Notes: generated by a model not told the origin, from the sequence alone. A stretch of 64,000 bases of DNA from Fontivita pretiosa (GCF_050410795.1 NZ_CP191258.1:1426001-1490000), one strand, 5' to 3'; positions 33,574 through 42,672 are shown, counted from the first letter of the stretch. Made by a program: numbers and translations.

Positions 33574-34047
33574 GTGCGAGTCCGTTGGGCGCCACCCGGC
33601 CGCCTTCTGGCTGCCAAGCGGGCGGCCCAAATGATCCAGAACGCGGCCGCGGGGATGAAGTTCCAGAATGAGATGCGACTGCTTTTGCGGGAGGTGGAGC
33701 AACTGGACGTGCCGGCGAAAAAGCGATTCTTCGACGTGGTCCTCGCTACGGGCAGGGCGCGGCGAACGTTTCCCGATGTCGTGATCGCCGGGCAGAGCAT
33801 GATCGAAATCAAGCGAGTACAATCGCTGCAACTGACCGACCAGTTCAGAGCACAGATCCAGGCGGCGAAAGAGCATGGATTGAATTATCGGATCATCGTT
33901 TCGGATACCCTGGTTGGAGATCCGGATCCACGCCTTACGCGTCTGATGACGGATCTGCTCTTGAACCGGGCCAACGGAAAGACCGCGAGCATCGAAAAGT
34001 ACGACAGCATTCAGAGGAAGCTGGTGAAGATATGGCCCTTGGAATAG
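33574..34047 (+). CDS. PD-(D/E)xK-like toxin tip, copy 2
   Basis: A 157-residue protein from GTG 33574. Residues 66-96 carry a restriction-endonuclease-fold signature: FPDVV (D68), IEIK (E78, K80) and TDQFRAQIQ (Q90-Q96), matching the C-terminal nuclease tips of polymorphic (RHS/CDI/T6-T7-type) toxins. There is no signal peptide, trafficking domain or ribosome-binding site at the GTG. The frame lies 18 bases after the previous immunity stop, in the same frame, so re-initiation is possible; ATG 33631 is another start. It ends inside the next gene. It differs from copy 3 in the GDPDPRLTRLMTD segment. Confidence 0.7.
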   Translation: MRVRWAPPGRLLAAKRAAQMIQNAAAGMKFQNEMRLLLREVEQLDVPAKKRFFDVVLATGRARRTFPDVVIAGQSMIEIKRVQSLQLTDQFRAQIQAAKEHGLNYRIIVSDTLVGDPDPRLTRLMTDLLLNRANGKTASIEKYDSIQRKLVKIWPLE

Positions 34048-35105
34048 GCATGGCATACCTGAGTTTTGTTGCTGAAGAGATGCTATCAGACGACGCGCTC
34101 GTTCAGCTCACGCTCGACTTTGCGGCGCGATTCCCACGCCTGGCTCCCCAGGAGATCGGGTTGAAGCCGGAAGCGGTCAGATTCGATTCCGCCAGGCTCA
34201 AATCGGTGCTGACCCCGGAGCGACTGGAGTTCGGTTGGAGTTGGAGACGAAGTAGACCTGACATAGAAGGTCGCAGATCGCGCGACCCCCGTGATGGGGA
34301 CGAGAATGAGTACCTCTCCATCGACTTGGATCATGTCGAGCAGCAGGAACTGCTCGAGGTGGCCGAGTGGTATGCCCAGCGGGTGCGACTGGCATACGCT
34401 CACATCCATGTCCTGTCCGAGCCGGAGGCGCAGCATGCGGCCGCGCGAGGTTTGGCCTTCCTGGGAATATCGCCTCAGGCTCACAAAGATCCCCAGGCAT
34501 GGAGCTACTACCCGCGGAATCTGAATCAGCTCTGCAACGGCATTCCCGACCTGTGCTGGGTGACGGTCTTCGGGCCGATGTACGTCCGTCACTTTGGTCG
34601 CGAGCGGCTGCTGTCGGCCCCGGCGCCGGTCGTGCGCGAGATCGCGACGGATACCATCCTGCTGCAACTGAGCCACAGCTACACTGAGGTCGCCACGGAC
34701 TGGGAGAAGTTCAATGCCACGCGCGAGGCGGTCATCGACCATCTCGGCCGCGAGTGCTTCAACCGCGTGCGCACGCCCAGCGATCCCCCACCCAGCGGAC
34801 AGCGCGACGCACGGCTCGTGGATGTGGATCCGCGTTTCATCCCGCGGGAGTTGATGCCCCGGCGACAGAAGTTTCTCGCCGCCGCCTCGACTCCGCCCGA
34901 AGCCCTGCCCCCGCCGCTGACTAGCCTTGAGGAAATGCTCGCGCACGTTGGCCGACTGAAGGTGATAACGATCATGGGTTCGCGCGTCCTGATCGATAAG
35001 GAGCGAAAGGAGCTGATCGGGTTCGCCGATCCGAAACTGGCCGAGGAATGGATCGACAAGCTCATCGCCGCCGGGGTGGAGGCGCAGGGGACGAGTCAAC
35101 GGTGA
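34032..35105 (+). CDS. Putative immunity protein, copy 2
   Basis: A 357-residue protein almost identical to copy 1, with the intact frame through VRTPSDPPPSGQR. It overlaps its toxin by 16 bases. Residues 46-93 (PEAVRFDSARLKSVLTPERL and following) have the same version as copy 1. See copy 1 for family considerations. The toxin-first order with overlapping starts is typical of polymorphic toxin cassettes. Confidence 0.7.
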   Translation: MALGIGMAYLSFVAEEMLSDDALVQLTLDFAARFPRLAPQEIGLKPEAVRFDSARLKSVLTPERLEFGWSWRRSRPDIEGRRSRDPRDGDENEYLSIDLDHVEQQELLEVAEWYAQRVRLAYAHIHVLSEPEAQHAAARGLAFLGISPQAHKDPQAWSYYPRNLNQLCNGIPDLCWVTVFGPMYVRHFGRERLLSAPAPVVREIATDTILLQLSHSYTEVATDWEKFNATREAVIDHLGRECFNRVRTPSDPPPSGQRDARLVDVDPRFIPRELMPRRQKFLAAASTPPEALPPPLTSLEEMLAHVGRLKVITIMGSRVLIDKERKELIGFADPKLAEEWIDKLIAAGVEAQGTSQR

Positions 35106-35123
35106 CGACGTCGCTGGACTGCC

Positions 35124-35597
35124 GTGCGAGTCCGTTGGGCGCCACCCGGCCGCCTTCTGGCTGCCAAGCGGGCGGCCCAAATGATCCAGAACGCGGCCGC
35201 GGGGATGAAGTTCCAGAATGAGATGCGACTGCTTTTGCGGGAGGTGGAGCAACTGGACGTGCCGGCGAAAAAGCGATTCTTCGACGTGGTCCTCGCTACG
35301 GGCAGGGCGCGGCGAACGTTTCCCGATGTCGTGATCGCCGGGCAGAGCATGATCGAAATCAAGCGAGTACAATCGCTGCAACTGACCGACCAGTTCAGAG
35401 CACAGATCCAGGCGGCGAAAGAGCATGGATTGAATTATCGGATCATCGTTTCGGATACCCTGGTTGGAGATCCGCATCCAGACCTTACGGGTCTGATGAG
35501 GGACCTGCTCTTGAACCGGGCCAACGGAAAGACCGCGAGCATCGAAAAGTACGACAGCATTCAGAGGAAGCTGGTGAAGATATGGCCCTTGGAATAG
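35124..35597 (+). CDS. PD-(D/E)xK-like toxin tip, copy 3
   Basis: A 157-residue protein with the same signature residues (D68, E78, K80) as copy 2. It differs in GDPHPDLTGLMRD, which is shared with copy 1 apart from one residue (T to R). The start is the same GTG without ribosome-binding site, 18 bases after the copy-2 immunity stop. Copies 2 and 3 therefore carry small changes in the same surface-like segment after the catalytic core. Confidence 0.7.
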   Translation: MRVRWAPPGRLLAAKRAAQMIQNAAAGMKFQNEMRLLLREVEQLDVPAKKRFFDVVLATGRARRTFPDVVIAGQSMIEIKRVQSLQLTDQFRAQIQAAKEHGLNYRIIVSDTLVGDPHPDLTGLMRDLLLNRANGKTASIEKYDSIQRKLVKIWPLE

Positions 35598-36655
35598 GCA
35601 TGGCATACCTGAGTTTTGTTGCTGAAGAGATGCTATCAGACGACGCGCTCGTTCAGCTCACGCTCGACTTTGCGGCGCGATTCCCACGCCTGGCTCCCCA
35701 GGAGATCGGCCTGAAGCCCAACACGGTCAAAGTTGACCCCCGGACGCTCAAAGCGGCGCTGACACCGGAGCGGCTGGATGACGGCTGGCATTGGAGGCGA
35801 CGTAAGCCTGACGTACGAGGATGCAGGTCACGCTTTCGCAGTGAGGGCGACGAGCATGAGTACCTCTCCATCGACTTGGATCATGTCGAGCAGCAGGAAC
35901 TGCTCGAGGTGGCCGAGTGGTATGCCCAGCGGGTGCGACTGGCATACGCTCACATCCATGTCCTGTCCGAGCCGGAGGCGCAGCATGCGGCCGCGCGAGG
36001 TTTGGCCTTCCTGGGAATATCGCCTCAGGCTCACAAAGATCCCCAGGCATGGAGCTACTACCCGCGGAATCTGAATGAGCTCTGCAACGGCATTCCCGAC
36101 CTGTGCTGGGTGACGGTCTTCGGGCCGATGTACGTTCGGCACTTCGGTCGCGATCGGCTGCTGTCGGCCCCGGCGCCGGTCGTGCGCGAGATCGCGACGG
36201 ATACCATCCTGCTGCAACTGAGCCACAGCTACACTGAGGTCGCCACGGACTGGGAGAAGTTCAATGCCACGCGCGAGGCGGTCATCGACCATCTCGGCCG
36301 CGAGTGCTTCAACCGCGTGCGCACGCCCAGCGATCCCCCACCCAGCGGACAGCGCGACGCACGGCTCGTGGATGTGGATCCGCGTTTCATCCCGCGGGAG
36401 TTGATGCCCCGGCGACAGAAGTTTCTCGCCGCCGCCTCGACTCCGCCCGAAGCCCTGCCCCCGCCGCTGACTAGCCTTGAGGAAATGCTCGCGCACGTTG
36501 GCCGACTGAAGGTGATAACGATCATGGGTTCGCGCGTCCTGATCGATAAGGAGCGAAAGGAGATGATCGGTTTTGCCGATCCGAAACTGGCCGAGGAATG
36601 GATCGACAAGCTCATCGCCGCAGGCGTGGAGGCGCAGGGGACGAGTCAACGGTGA
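35582..36655 (+). CDS. Putative immunity protein, copy 3 (mosaic)
   Basis: A 357-residue protein matching copies 1 and 2 except for residues 46-93 (35709-35860), where 22 of 48 residues differ (PNTVKVDPRTLKAALTPERL against PEAVRFDSARLKSVLTPERL). Outside the block only about three residues differ (NEL for NQL, GRDRLL for GRERLL, EMIG for ELIG). This is the pattern of a gene-conversion or allele-swap block, possibly the toxin-contact surface. No toxin gene follows. The array ends two bases after the stop. Confidence 0.72.
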   Translation: MALGIGMAYLSFVAEEMLSDDALVQLTLDFAARFPRLAPQEIGLKPNTVKVDPRTLKAALTPERLDDGWHWRRRKPDVRGCRSRFRSEGDEHEYLSIDLDHVEQQELLEVAEWYAQRVRLAYAHIHVLSEPEAQHAAARGLAFLGISPQAHKDPQAWSYYPRNLNELCNGIPDLCWVTVFGPMYVRHFGRDRLLSAPAPVVREIATDTILLQLSHSYTEVATDWEKFNATREAVIDHLGRECFNRVRTPSDPPPSGQRDARLVDVDPRFIPRELMPRRQKFLAAASTPPEALPPPLTSLEEMLAHVGRLKVITIMGSRVLIDKERKEMIGFADPKLAEEWIDKLIAAGVEAQGTSQR

Positions 36656-36804
36656 CGCGGTGCAAGGGCAAAGCCGCTGCGGTGCAGGAGATGAGAGTTC
36701 CGTGCGACCGAGGCCCTCGCCGGCTGGCTCATCGTGCGACGTTGCAGCAGAACCATCTGCTGATTCTGCCCTCTGCCCTCATCCCTCTGCCCTCATCCTT
36801 GTAT

Positions 36805-37854
36805 TCACTGCGTCGGATCCACCCGATGCGTGATGCTTCCCGGCGGCGGACAGACGAATTCCCTGATCGGCCGCGGCTCGAGCTTCGCCGGGTCGATCAC
36901 CACATGCCCGATCGTCCGCCGCTTGAACGTGTAGGCGATGTGCACCAGTCCGTCGGCCGTCTGGATCACGCACGGATACGAGTATTGTCCGGGCGGCTCG
37001 TCCTGGATGATCGCGGCGGCTTGCCAGGTTCTTCCGTCGCGCGAGATCGCCACGTTCAGCGGATACCGCACCTTCTCCAGATTCGAGTGGTTGTAGACCA
37101 GCAGGTGCGTCCCGTCGCGCAGCGTCGTCGCGTCGATCCCGGAGTTGCAGTTGGGCAGGTCGGTCAGCGCCAGCGGCGACCACGTCGCCCCGCCGTCGCG
37201 CGACCAGGTCTCGCAGATCCGCCCCACCGTCGTCCGCCCCAGCGCCTGAAGAACCGTCTGCGAATGGATCAGGATCGTCGGCTGCGTTGCCTTGGGGATG
37301 ATCGAGCGGTCCTGCTCGACCCAGGGCATCGCCGACCACGTGTTGCCGTTGTCTGTGCTGCACTCAAAATACAGGCGCCAACCGGATTCCGATTCAACGC
37401 TCGTCGGGACCAGGATCATGCTGCTCTCAAGCTGCACCGGCTTGTTCTTCGCCGGGCCGATGAGGTTTGGCCCGACGCGCCGGGCGGCGCTCCACGTGTG
37501 CCCTTCGTCGCCGGATCGTTTGAGCATGCCCCACCACTTCGACGGCGACGGCCCGACCTTGTAGAACAGCAGCATCGGGCCATTGCGGGGCTTGAACAGC
37601 ACCGGGTTCCAGCAGGGATAGCGCGAGCCATCCGGCTCGATTCCCTCGGCGGTCAGCACCGGCGCCGACCATCGCCCGTCGCGCAGGTGGCAGGTCCAGA
37701 TCGACGCATCGGGCTTGCCCTCGCCGCTGCCACCAAAAAACGCCGCCACGACATGCCCGGGCGCCGGCTCGCATAGCGTCGCCGCATGACACGACGGAAA
37801 CGGCGCCGTGCCGATCTCGTAGATGAACCCGCTGTGGATGATGCCTGCTTTCAT
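36805..37854 (-). CDS. Sialidase-like BNR-repeat protein
   Basis: A 349-residue protein with a six-bladed sialidase-type propeller. Four Asp-box repeats are visible: SGDEGHTWSAA, STDNGNTWSAM, SRDGGATWSPL and SRDGRTWQAA. The N-terminal SRYPCWNPVLF and C-terminal YSYPCVIQ regions fit the exo-alpha-sialidase-like group that is expanded in planctomycetes. No signal peptide is evident at the ATG 37854. The sugar specificity is unknown; many relatives do not act on sialic acid. It lies 50 bases upstream of the pectate-lyase-like gene's end, both leftward. Confidence 0.82.
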   Translation of the reverse strand: MKAGIIHSGFIYEIGTAPFPSCHAATLCEPAPGHVVAAFFGGSGEGKPDASIWTCHLRDGRWSAPVLTAEGIEPDGSRYPCWNPVLFKPRNGPMLLFYKVGPSPSKWWGMLKRSGDEGHTWSAARRVGPNLIGPAKNKPVQLESSMILVPTSVESESGWRLYFECSTDNGNTWSAMPWVEQDRSIIPKATQPTILIHSQTVLQALGRTTVGRICETWSRDGGATWSPLALTDLPNCNSGIDATTLRDGTHLLVYNHSNLEKVRYPLNVAISRDGRTWQAAAIIQDEPPGQYSYPCVIQTADGLVHIAYTFKRRTIGHVVIDPAKLEPRPIREFVCPPPGSITHRVDPTQ

Positions 37855-37904
37855 TGCTGAACAAACTTCGCACACCCTCTGCGCAATATCGTCAAGACAC
37901 GCAA

Positions 37905-39635
37905 TCAGCCCTGCTTCGCTATCGTGCTGAGCGTATCCACGTTGTTGTTCAGGTCCTTCCAGTCCACCTTCTTCGTGGGATCGATGTTATGGATGAACTT
38001 CTCGATGTTGGTGTAGCCGTCGCCGTTGAGGTCGCCGCTGGCGTCGGAGGCGTCGTTGGGGTTCAATCCGTACTTTGTCTCCCACTCATCGGGCATGCCG
38101 TCGCTGTCGCTGTCCTTGTACGGCGTGCCCTGGTATTGCGGATAACCTCCGACGTCGCGCGGATCGGTGATGATGCCCTTCTCGACCAGAGCGGCGATTC
38201 GCTGGATCACCTCATCGCGATAGCCGACCTTGCTCAGCTCCTCGGCCAGGTTCATGCTCGGCTTGGCGCTGACCCGGCCGCTGCGCACCATCTCGACGAC
38301 GCGCTGATCGACCGCATCGCGCCTGGGCAGCGTGGCGCCGGCGTTGGCGAGCACTTTTTCGAACGCTTCGGCGGCGGTGTCGATCGGCGGCGCCGGGGGC
38401 ATGGGCAGCGGCTGTTTGGCGCGCGCTTTGGGCAAATTGGCCTGGGCGCGCCGGGCGGCCTCGGGGTCGCGGGCGGCGTCGTCCTCGTCCATGTGCTGCA
38501 CGCCGCCGGCCCAGTTGTCCGCCGTCACCTTCTCGTTGCCTTCGACGATGTTGCCTTCAACGTAGAAGTTGGGCCTCACCTCGCGATCCGTCCGCTCCAG
38601 CCCCTCGCGCTGCACGATGCGGTAGCCGACGGCCTGGTCCTTGGGCGTGGCCGGGCCGGGCTTGTAGTAGCAGTTGATCACGTTGACGGTGTTTCCCCCG
38701 CCAGCCCCATCCATCGTCCGGTGCCGCCAGTTGAACAACACGTTGTTGACCCAGTTGAAGTCGCCGGTCATGCCGATGCTGGGATTTCGTCCTGTATTGC
38801 AGGCATAGAGATTGTGGTGGAACAGCGTATTCCGCCCGCCCAGCGTGCTGCCGAACGCGTGATTGTAGGTGTTCAATCCCTCGCTGGAGATCGACCACTG
38901 GATGGTGAGGTTGACGGTGGGCAGCTTCTGTGCCCGCCCGCCGTCGGGCGGCTGATACATGTGCCGGTACATCGACATGTTCTCATCCAGTCCCCAGCTC
39001 GCCGACACGTGATCGATGATCACGTTGCCGACGGGATTTCCGCCCAGCGAGTCGTTGCGATCGCCGACCCAGGTGTTTCCGCGGCGGAAGCGCATGTGGC
39101 GGATGACCACATCGTGGGTTTCGATTTCGACGGTGTCGCCGGCGATGCACACGCCGTCGCCCGGCGCCGTGTTGCCGGCGATGGTGATGTACGGCGCGCG
39201 GATGCGGATGCGGTCTTTCAATCGGATGATGCCGGCGACATTGAAGACGACGATGCGCGGCCCGCCGGCTTCCAGCGCTTCACGGAAGGTTCCGGGGCCG
39301 GAGTCTTCAAGGGATGTCACGACGTACACCTTTCCGCCGCGACCGCCAAAGCTGTACATCCCTCCGCCCCAGGCGCCGGGGAAGGCAGGGATGCTGGCCT
39401 GCGGCAGATCCTGCGGTCGCGCAGCCCAAGGAATATACGGCTTGCCTTTGGTTTCCCAGTCCTTGATGACCGGCAGCGCGCGGGCGAAGGCTTCGTCGCT
39501 GCGCTGGTCGGAGGCGGCGCGGCGCGCGTTGGCCTCGGCCTCGAGCTGTGGCGAAAGCGTCGGGTATTGTGCAAACGTTAAGCCGCCTGCAAAAAGCCAT
39601 GTGGCCACAAGCGCGCACAGGAACGATCTTGTCAT
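37905..39635 (-). CDS. Secreted pectate-lyase-like protein (PL1-like)
   Basis: A 576-residue exported protein: signal peptide ending near LTFAQ, then a parallel beta-helix of the pectate lyase type (YSFGGRGGKVYVVTSLEDSG, IRAPYITIAGNTAPG, DVVIRHMRFRRG, NVIIDHVSASWGLDEN). The C-terminus has a thrombospondin-3-like calcium segment (DSDSDGMPDEWETKYGLNP, SGDLNGDGYTNIEKF). The start ATG follows AGGAG. It probably degrades an algal or plant uronic-acid polysaccharide. Grouped with the sialidase-like gene. Confidence 0.88.
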   Translation of the reverse strand: MTRSFLCALVATWLFAGGLTFAQYPTLSPQLEAEANARRAASDQRSDEAFARALPVIKDWETKGKPYIPWAARPQDLPQASIPAFPGAWGGGMYSFGGRGGKVYVVTSLEDSGPGTFREALEAGGPRIVVFNVAGIIRLKDRIRIRAPYITIAGNTAPGDGVCIAGDTVEIETHDVVIRHMRFRRGNTWVGDRNDSLGGNPVGNVIIDHVSASWGLDENMSMYRHMYQPPDGGRAQKLPTVNLTIQWSISSEGLNTYNHAFGSTLGGRNTLFHHNLYACNTGRNPSIGMTGDFNWVNNVLFNWRHRTMDGAGGGNTVNVINCYYKPGPATPKDQAVGYRIVQREGLERTDREVRPNFYVEGNIVEGNEKVTADNWAGGVQHMDEDDAARDPEAARRAQANLPKARAKQPLPMPPAPPIDTAAEAFEKVLANAGATLPRRDAVDQRVVEMVRSGRVSAKPSMNLAEELSKVGYRDEVIQRIAALVEKGIITDPRDVGGYPQYQGTPYKDSDSDGMPDEWETKYGLNPNDASDASGDLNGDGYTNIEKFIHNIDPTKKVDWKDLNNNVDTLSTIAKQG

Positions 39636-39824
39636 GCCCTCAAACTCCTGTTGCTGATGGAGCCAGTCTGCGTTCCCGACGGCTGCGCGTCAAATCTCCG
39701 CCGCGGCGGCACAGTCGCACGAGTCCTGTGCAGAAACACGCCACTCTGTGACACGGGCGTCTCGCCGGTGCGGGCGATCAGACCATGTGCGGGATGCCCG
39801 TGAAAAAAAAGGCGCGAAGTGGAA

Positions 39825-39866
39825 GAAAAACGTCGCGGGCGTCCTGGTGAGCGGGACGTCCGCGAC
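39825..39866 (-). terminator. Rho-independent terminator after fusA
   Basis: On the minus strand GTCGCGG-A-CGTCC pairs with GGACG-C-CCGCGAC around a 9-base loop, followed by GTTTTTC. It lies about 30 bases past the fusA stop codon and ends the leftward fusA transcript. Confidence 0.82.
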
Positions 39867-39892
39867 AGTTGCTCTGCGGTGCCGCGATCGGC

Positions 39893-42028
39893 TCATCCAA
39901 CTTCCTGGAGAATGGCATTCTTGACCTGAGCCGGAACCGGAGCGTACTTCAGCGGCTCCATGACGCTGGTGGCGCGGCCCTGGGTCATGCTGCGCAGCTC
40001 GGTGGTGTAGCCGAACATCTCGCTCAGCGGCACTTCGGCCTCGATGATCCGCACGTTGCCACGCTTTTCGGAGTTGACGATGACCCCACGGCGGCGGTTC
40101 AGGTCGCCGGTGACATTGCCGACGAACTCTTCGGGTGTGGTGACGACGACCCTCATGATCGGCTCCAGCAGGGTCAGCCCCGCCTTCATGGCCGCCTCGC
40201 GAAGGGCAAGCTGTCCGGCCAGCTCGAAGGCGATCTGCGAGCTATCGACCGGATGGTAGCTGCCGTCCACAAGTGAGACCTTGATGTTGATCAGGGGGTA
40301 GCTGGCCAGCACGCCGGTCTTGGCGGCCATTCGCACGCCGTACTCCACGGAGGGGATGAACTCCTTGGGGATCGCCCCGCCGAAGATCTTGTTTTCGAAC
40401 GCCACCCCATCGCGCCAGTTCCATTTCTTGAGGGTTTCCGGATCCACGCCGGTGCCGTCGAACGGCTCGATGTTGATCACCACGTCGCCGTACTGGCCAC
40501 GTCCGCCGGTCTGCTTGACGTGCTTGCCGCGGACGTTGGTCGCCACGCCGGTGATCGTCTCCTTGTACGCGACCTTGGGCTTGCCCACCAGCACATCCAC
40601 CTTCATGTCGCGCACGAGCTTGTTGCGGAGGATTTCCAGGTGCAACTCGCCCATGCCTGCGATGATCGTCTGCCCGGTCTCCTCGTCGTAGTTGGCCTGG
40701 AAGGTCGGGTCCTCGCGCTTCAGGATCGTCAGGGCCTCGCCGAGCTTCTGCTTGTCGGCGGCGGTCTTGGGCTCGATGGACATGCTGATGACCGGCTCGG
40801 GGAAAGTGGGCCGTTCGAGGATGATCGGGTGGTCCGGGTCGCACAGCGTGTCGCCGGTGAGCGCGTCTTTGACGCCGATACACGCGACGATATCGCCGGC
40901 CTCGGCAACGTCGATGGGGATGCGATCCGCCGCGTGCATCTGGAACATTCGCGAGATATTCTCCTTCTTGCCGCGGTTGGCGTTGAGCACACGGCTGCCC
41001 TTTTCCAGCCGCCCGGAGTAGACCCGCACGTAAGTCAGATCGCCGTGCTGGTCACTGACGATTTTGAATACCAGCCCGCAGAACGGCTCATCGGGCGAAG
41101 GCTTTCGCTCGATGATCTTGTCCGGATCCTTCACGTCATGTCCCTTGACCGGGGGCAGGTCCAGGGGCGACGGCAGGTAATCGATCACGCCATCCAGCAG
41201 GCGCTGGATGCCGACGTAGCGCAGCGCCGAGCCACAGAACACGGGATGAACCTTGAAGGCGATCGTGCCCTTTCGCAGGGCCGCGCGAATCTCCTGTTCG
41301 GTGATCGTGTTCGGATCGGTCAGGTACTTGTCGGTCAGATGGTCATCCAGCTCCGCGACCTTTTCCAGCAGCAGATGCCGCCAGTGTTCGTATCGCTCGC
41401 GCTCTTCCTCGGGGATGGGTTTTTCGATCTGCGTGCGGCCCTTGTCCTTCTCGTCGGCGACGTTGTAGTAGATCGCCACGCCGCGGATCAGGTCGATGAT
41501 GCCCTTGAAGGTGTTGCTCTGTCCGATGGGCAGTTGCACGGCAACGGCCGGGGCGCCCAGGCGTTCAACGATGCTGTTGAAGCTGAAGTCAAAGTCGGCG
41601 CCCAGCTTGTCCATTTTGTTGATGAAGCAGATGCGCGGCACGTTGTACTTGGTCGCCTGCCGCCAGACGGTTTCGGACTGCGCCTCGACGCCTTCTTTTC
41701 CATCGAAGACGGCGATAGCGCCGTCGAGCACGCGAAGCGACCGCTCGACTTCAACGGTGAAGTCCACGTGACCGGGAGTGTCGATCAGGTTGATGGTGTA
41801 TCGCTCGCCGTTGCGGTCCCAGGGGCAGGTGGTGGCGGCGGACTGGATGGTGATGCCGCGCTTCTGCTCTTCTTCCAGGAAGTCCATGACGGCGGTGCCT
41901 TCGTGGACCTCGCCCATCTTGTGGATCTTCCCGGTGTAATAAAGGATGCGCTCCGAGACGGTGGTTTTGCCCGCGTCGATGTGGGCGCAAATGCCAATGT
42001 TGCGAATTTTGGTCAGATCGCGTGCCAT
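39893..42028 (-). CDS. fusA: Translation elongation factor G
   Basis: A 711-residue ribosomal translocase GTPase. G-domain motifs: AHIDAGKTT near residue 20, the switch I region RGITIQSAATT, DTPGHVDF, and NKMDKLG. Domains II-V follow in normal order. The ATG at 42028 is chosen rather than the GTG two codons upstream. The gene stands alone, without the usual str-operon neighbours (rpsL, rpsG, tufA), which suggests a second EF-G-type copy or a scattered arrangement. A strong terminator follows. Confidence 0.95.
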   Translation of the reverse strand: MARDLTKIRNIGICAHIDAGKTTVSERILYYTGKIHKMGEVHEGTAVMDFLEEEQKRGITIQSAATTCPWDRNGERYTINLIDTPGHVDFTVEVERSLRVLDGAIAVFDGKEGVEAQSETVWRQATKYNVPRICFINKMDKLGADFDFSFNSIVERLGAPAVAVQLPIGQSNTFKGIIDLIRGVAIYYNVADEKDKGRTQIEKPIPEEERERYEHWRHLLLEKVAELDDHLTDKYLTDPNTITEQEIRAALRKGTIAFKVHPVFCGSALRYVGIQRLLDGVIDYLPSPLDLPPVKGHDVKDPDKIIERKPSPDEPFCGLVFKIVSDQHGDLTYVRVYSGRLEKGSRVLNANRGKKENISRMFQMHAADRIPIDVAEAGDIVACIGVKDALTGDTLCDPDHPIILERPTFPEPVISMSIEPKTAADKQKLGEALTILKREDPTFQANYDEETGQTIIAGMGELHLEILRNKLVRDMKVDVLVGKPKVAYKETITGVATNVRGKHVKQTGGRGQYGDVVINIEPFDGTGVDPETLKKWNWRDGVAFENKIFGGAIPKEFIPSVEYGVRMAAKTGVLASYPLINIKVSLVDGSYHPVDSSQIAFELAGQLALREAAMKAGLTLLEPIMRVVVTTPEEFVGNVTGDLNRRRGVIVNSEKRGNVRIIEAEVPLSEMFGYTTELRSMTQGRATSVMEPLKYAPVPAQVKNAILQEVG

Positions 42029-42040
42029 ATGCACTCCGAA

Positions 42041-42106
42041 GTTGCCAGTCTACCAGTTGCCAGCCGCCGCTGTTGCCATTGAACTGGCAACTGGCAACTG
42101 ACAACT
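42041..42106. repeat. REP-like inverted repeat upstream of fusA
   Basis: GTTGCCAGTCTACCAGTTGC (42041-42060) and the inverted ACTGGCAACTGGCAACTGAC (42083-42102) form an imperfect stem with internal 'ttgccag' units. It lies directly upstream of the fusA start, in its leader or promoter. Confidence 0.6.
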
Positions 42107-42656
42107 CCTCAAAACACGAAACCCGCCGAGGCCTCTCCGCGGCAATCGTCGATTCCGTTGGCGACTACCGCCCCGACCGATGCGGTCGGGAGCGCGGCCT
42201 CTGCGGGTTGGTGCTCAGCTTCCGGATGTCGCGCTTCCACGAAGCTCGCTGCACGGTCGGCACTCGCCGCTAACGGTTGCTCATGCCGACCACTTCACGG
42301 CGCTTCGGTCAGCATGAGCCATCAGTCAGGCTCAATCTTCACACCTGCTCCTTTGCCTTATGCCTGTGTGCTGGTGCGTTGACACACCCGCCGTTATCAA
42401 AGGCAACCGCTGCGGCGCAGTCAACGCGCGGGGCGTAATTTAGCGTTCAACGCAAGTCCGTCAAGCCGAAACTTCGACACTTCGACGTCTTGGCGCGCTG
42501 CCGCCAGCTTCTGGCCTGATCGGATTCAGTGCACCTTGCGATTAGAACCAGGCGGAATTGACCCTGCGCGCTACTCGCAGCGAGCGATCCAACAGCATCA
42601 CCCTCCCCAACCGTTTTTTAGCTAAAAACCTGCTACGACAAAAAGTCGTAAAGGTT

Positions 42657-42672
42657 CGTGAAAGTGATCACA
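42657..42672. promoter_or_regulatory. CRP/FNR-like palindrome
   Basis: CGTGA-AAGTGA-TCACA matches nine of ten positions of the TGTGA-N6-TCACA operator. It lies about 65 bases before the agarase-like gene, in an AT-rich stretch. Chance occurrence is possible, since only one such site is seen. Confidence 0.3.

Larger units (their letters stand above)
32209..36657 (+). repeat. Tandem toxin/immunity array, 1550-bp period, 2.9 copies
   Basis: Three tandem units start at 32209, 33759 and 35309; homologous points are exactly 1550 bases apart (for example the immunity starts at 32482, 34032 and 35582). The array ends just after the third immunity stop (36657), so the third unit is incomplete on the right. 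Copies are nearly identical except for a few base changes, a paired frameshift in copy 1, and one divergent block in copy 3. The left junction shares GCGGCGAACG with the unit-internal sequence, a possible microhomology. Confidence 0.95.

Noticed and set aside
32536..35606. Two long minus-strand open frames (about 506 codons each) opposite the toxin/immunity array.
   Set aside because: They duplicate exactly with the array, have no ribosome-binding site, and their composition is that of an antisense frame; the plus-strand frames contain the coherent overlapping gene pairs.
32209..36657. CRISPR array or satellite repeat.
   Set aside because: The unit is 1550 bp with two protein-coding frames and no short-repeat/spacer pattern.
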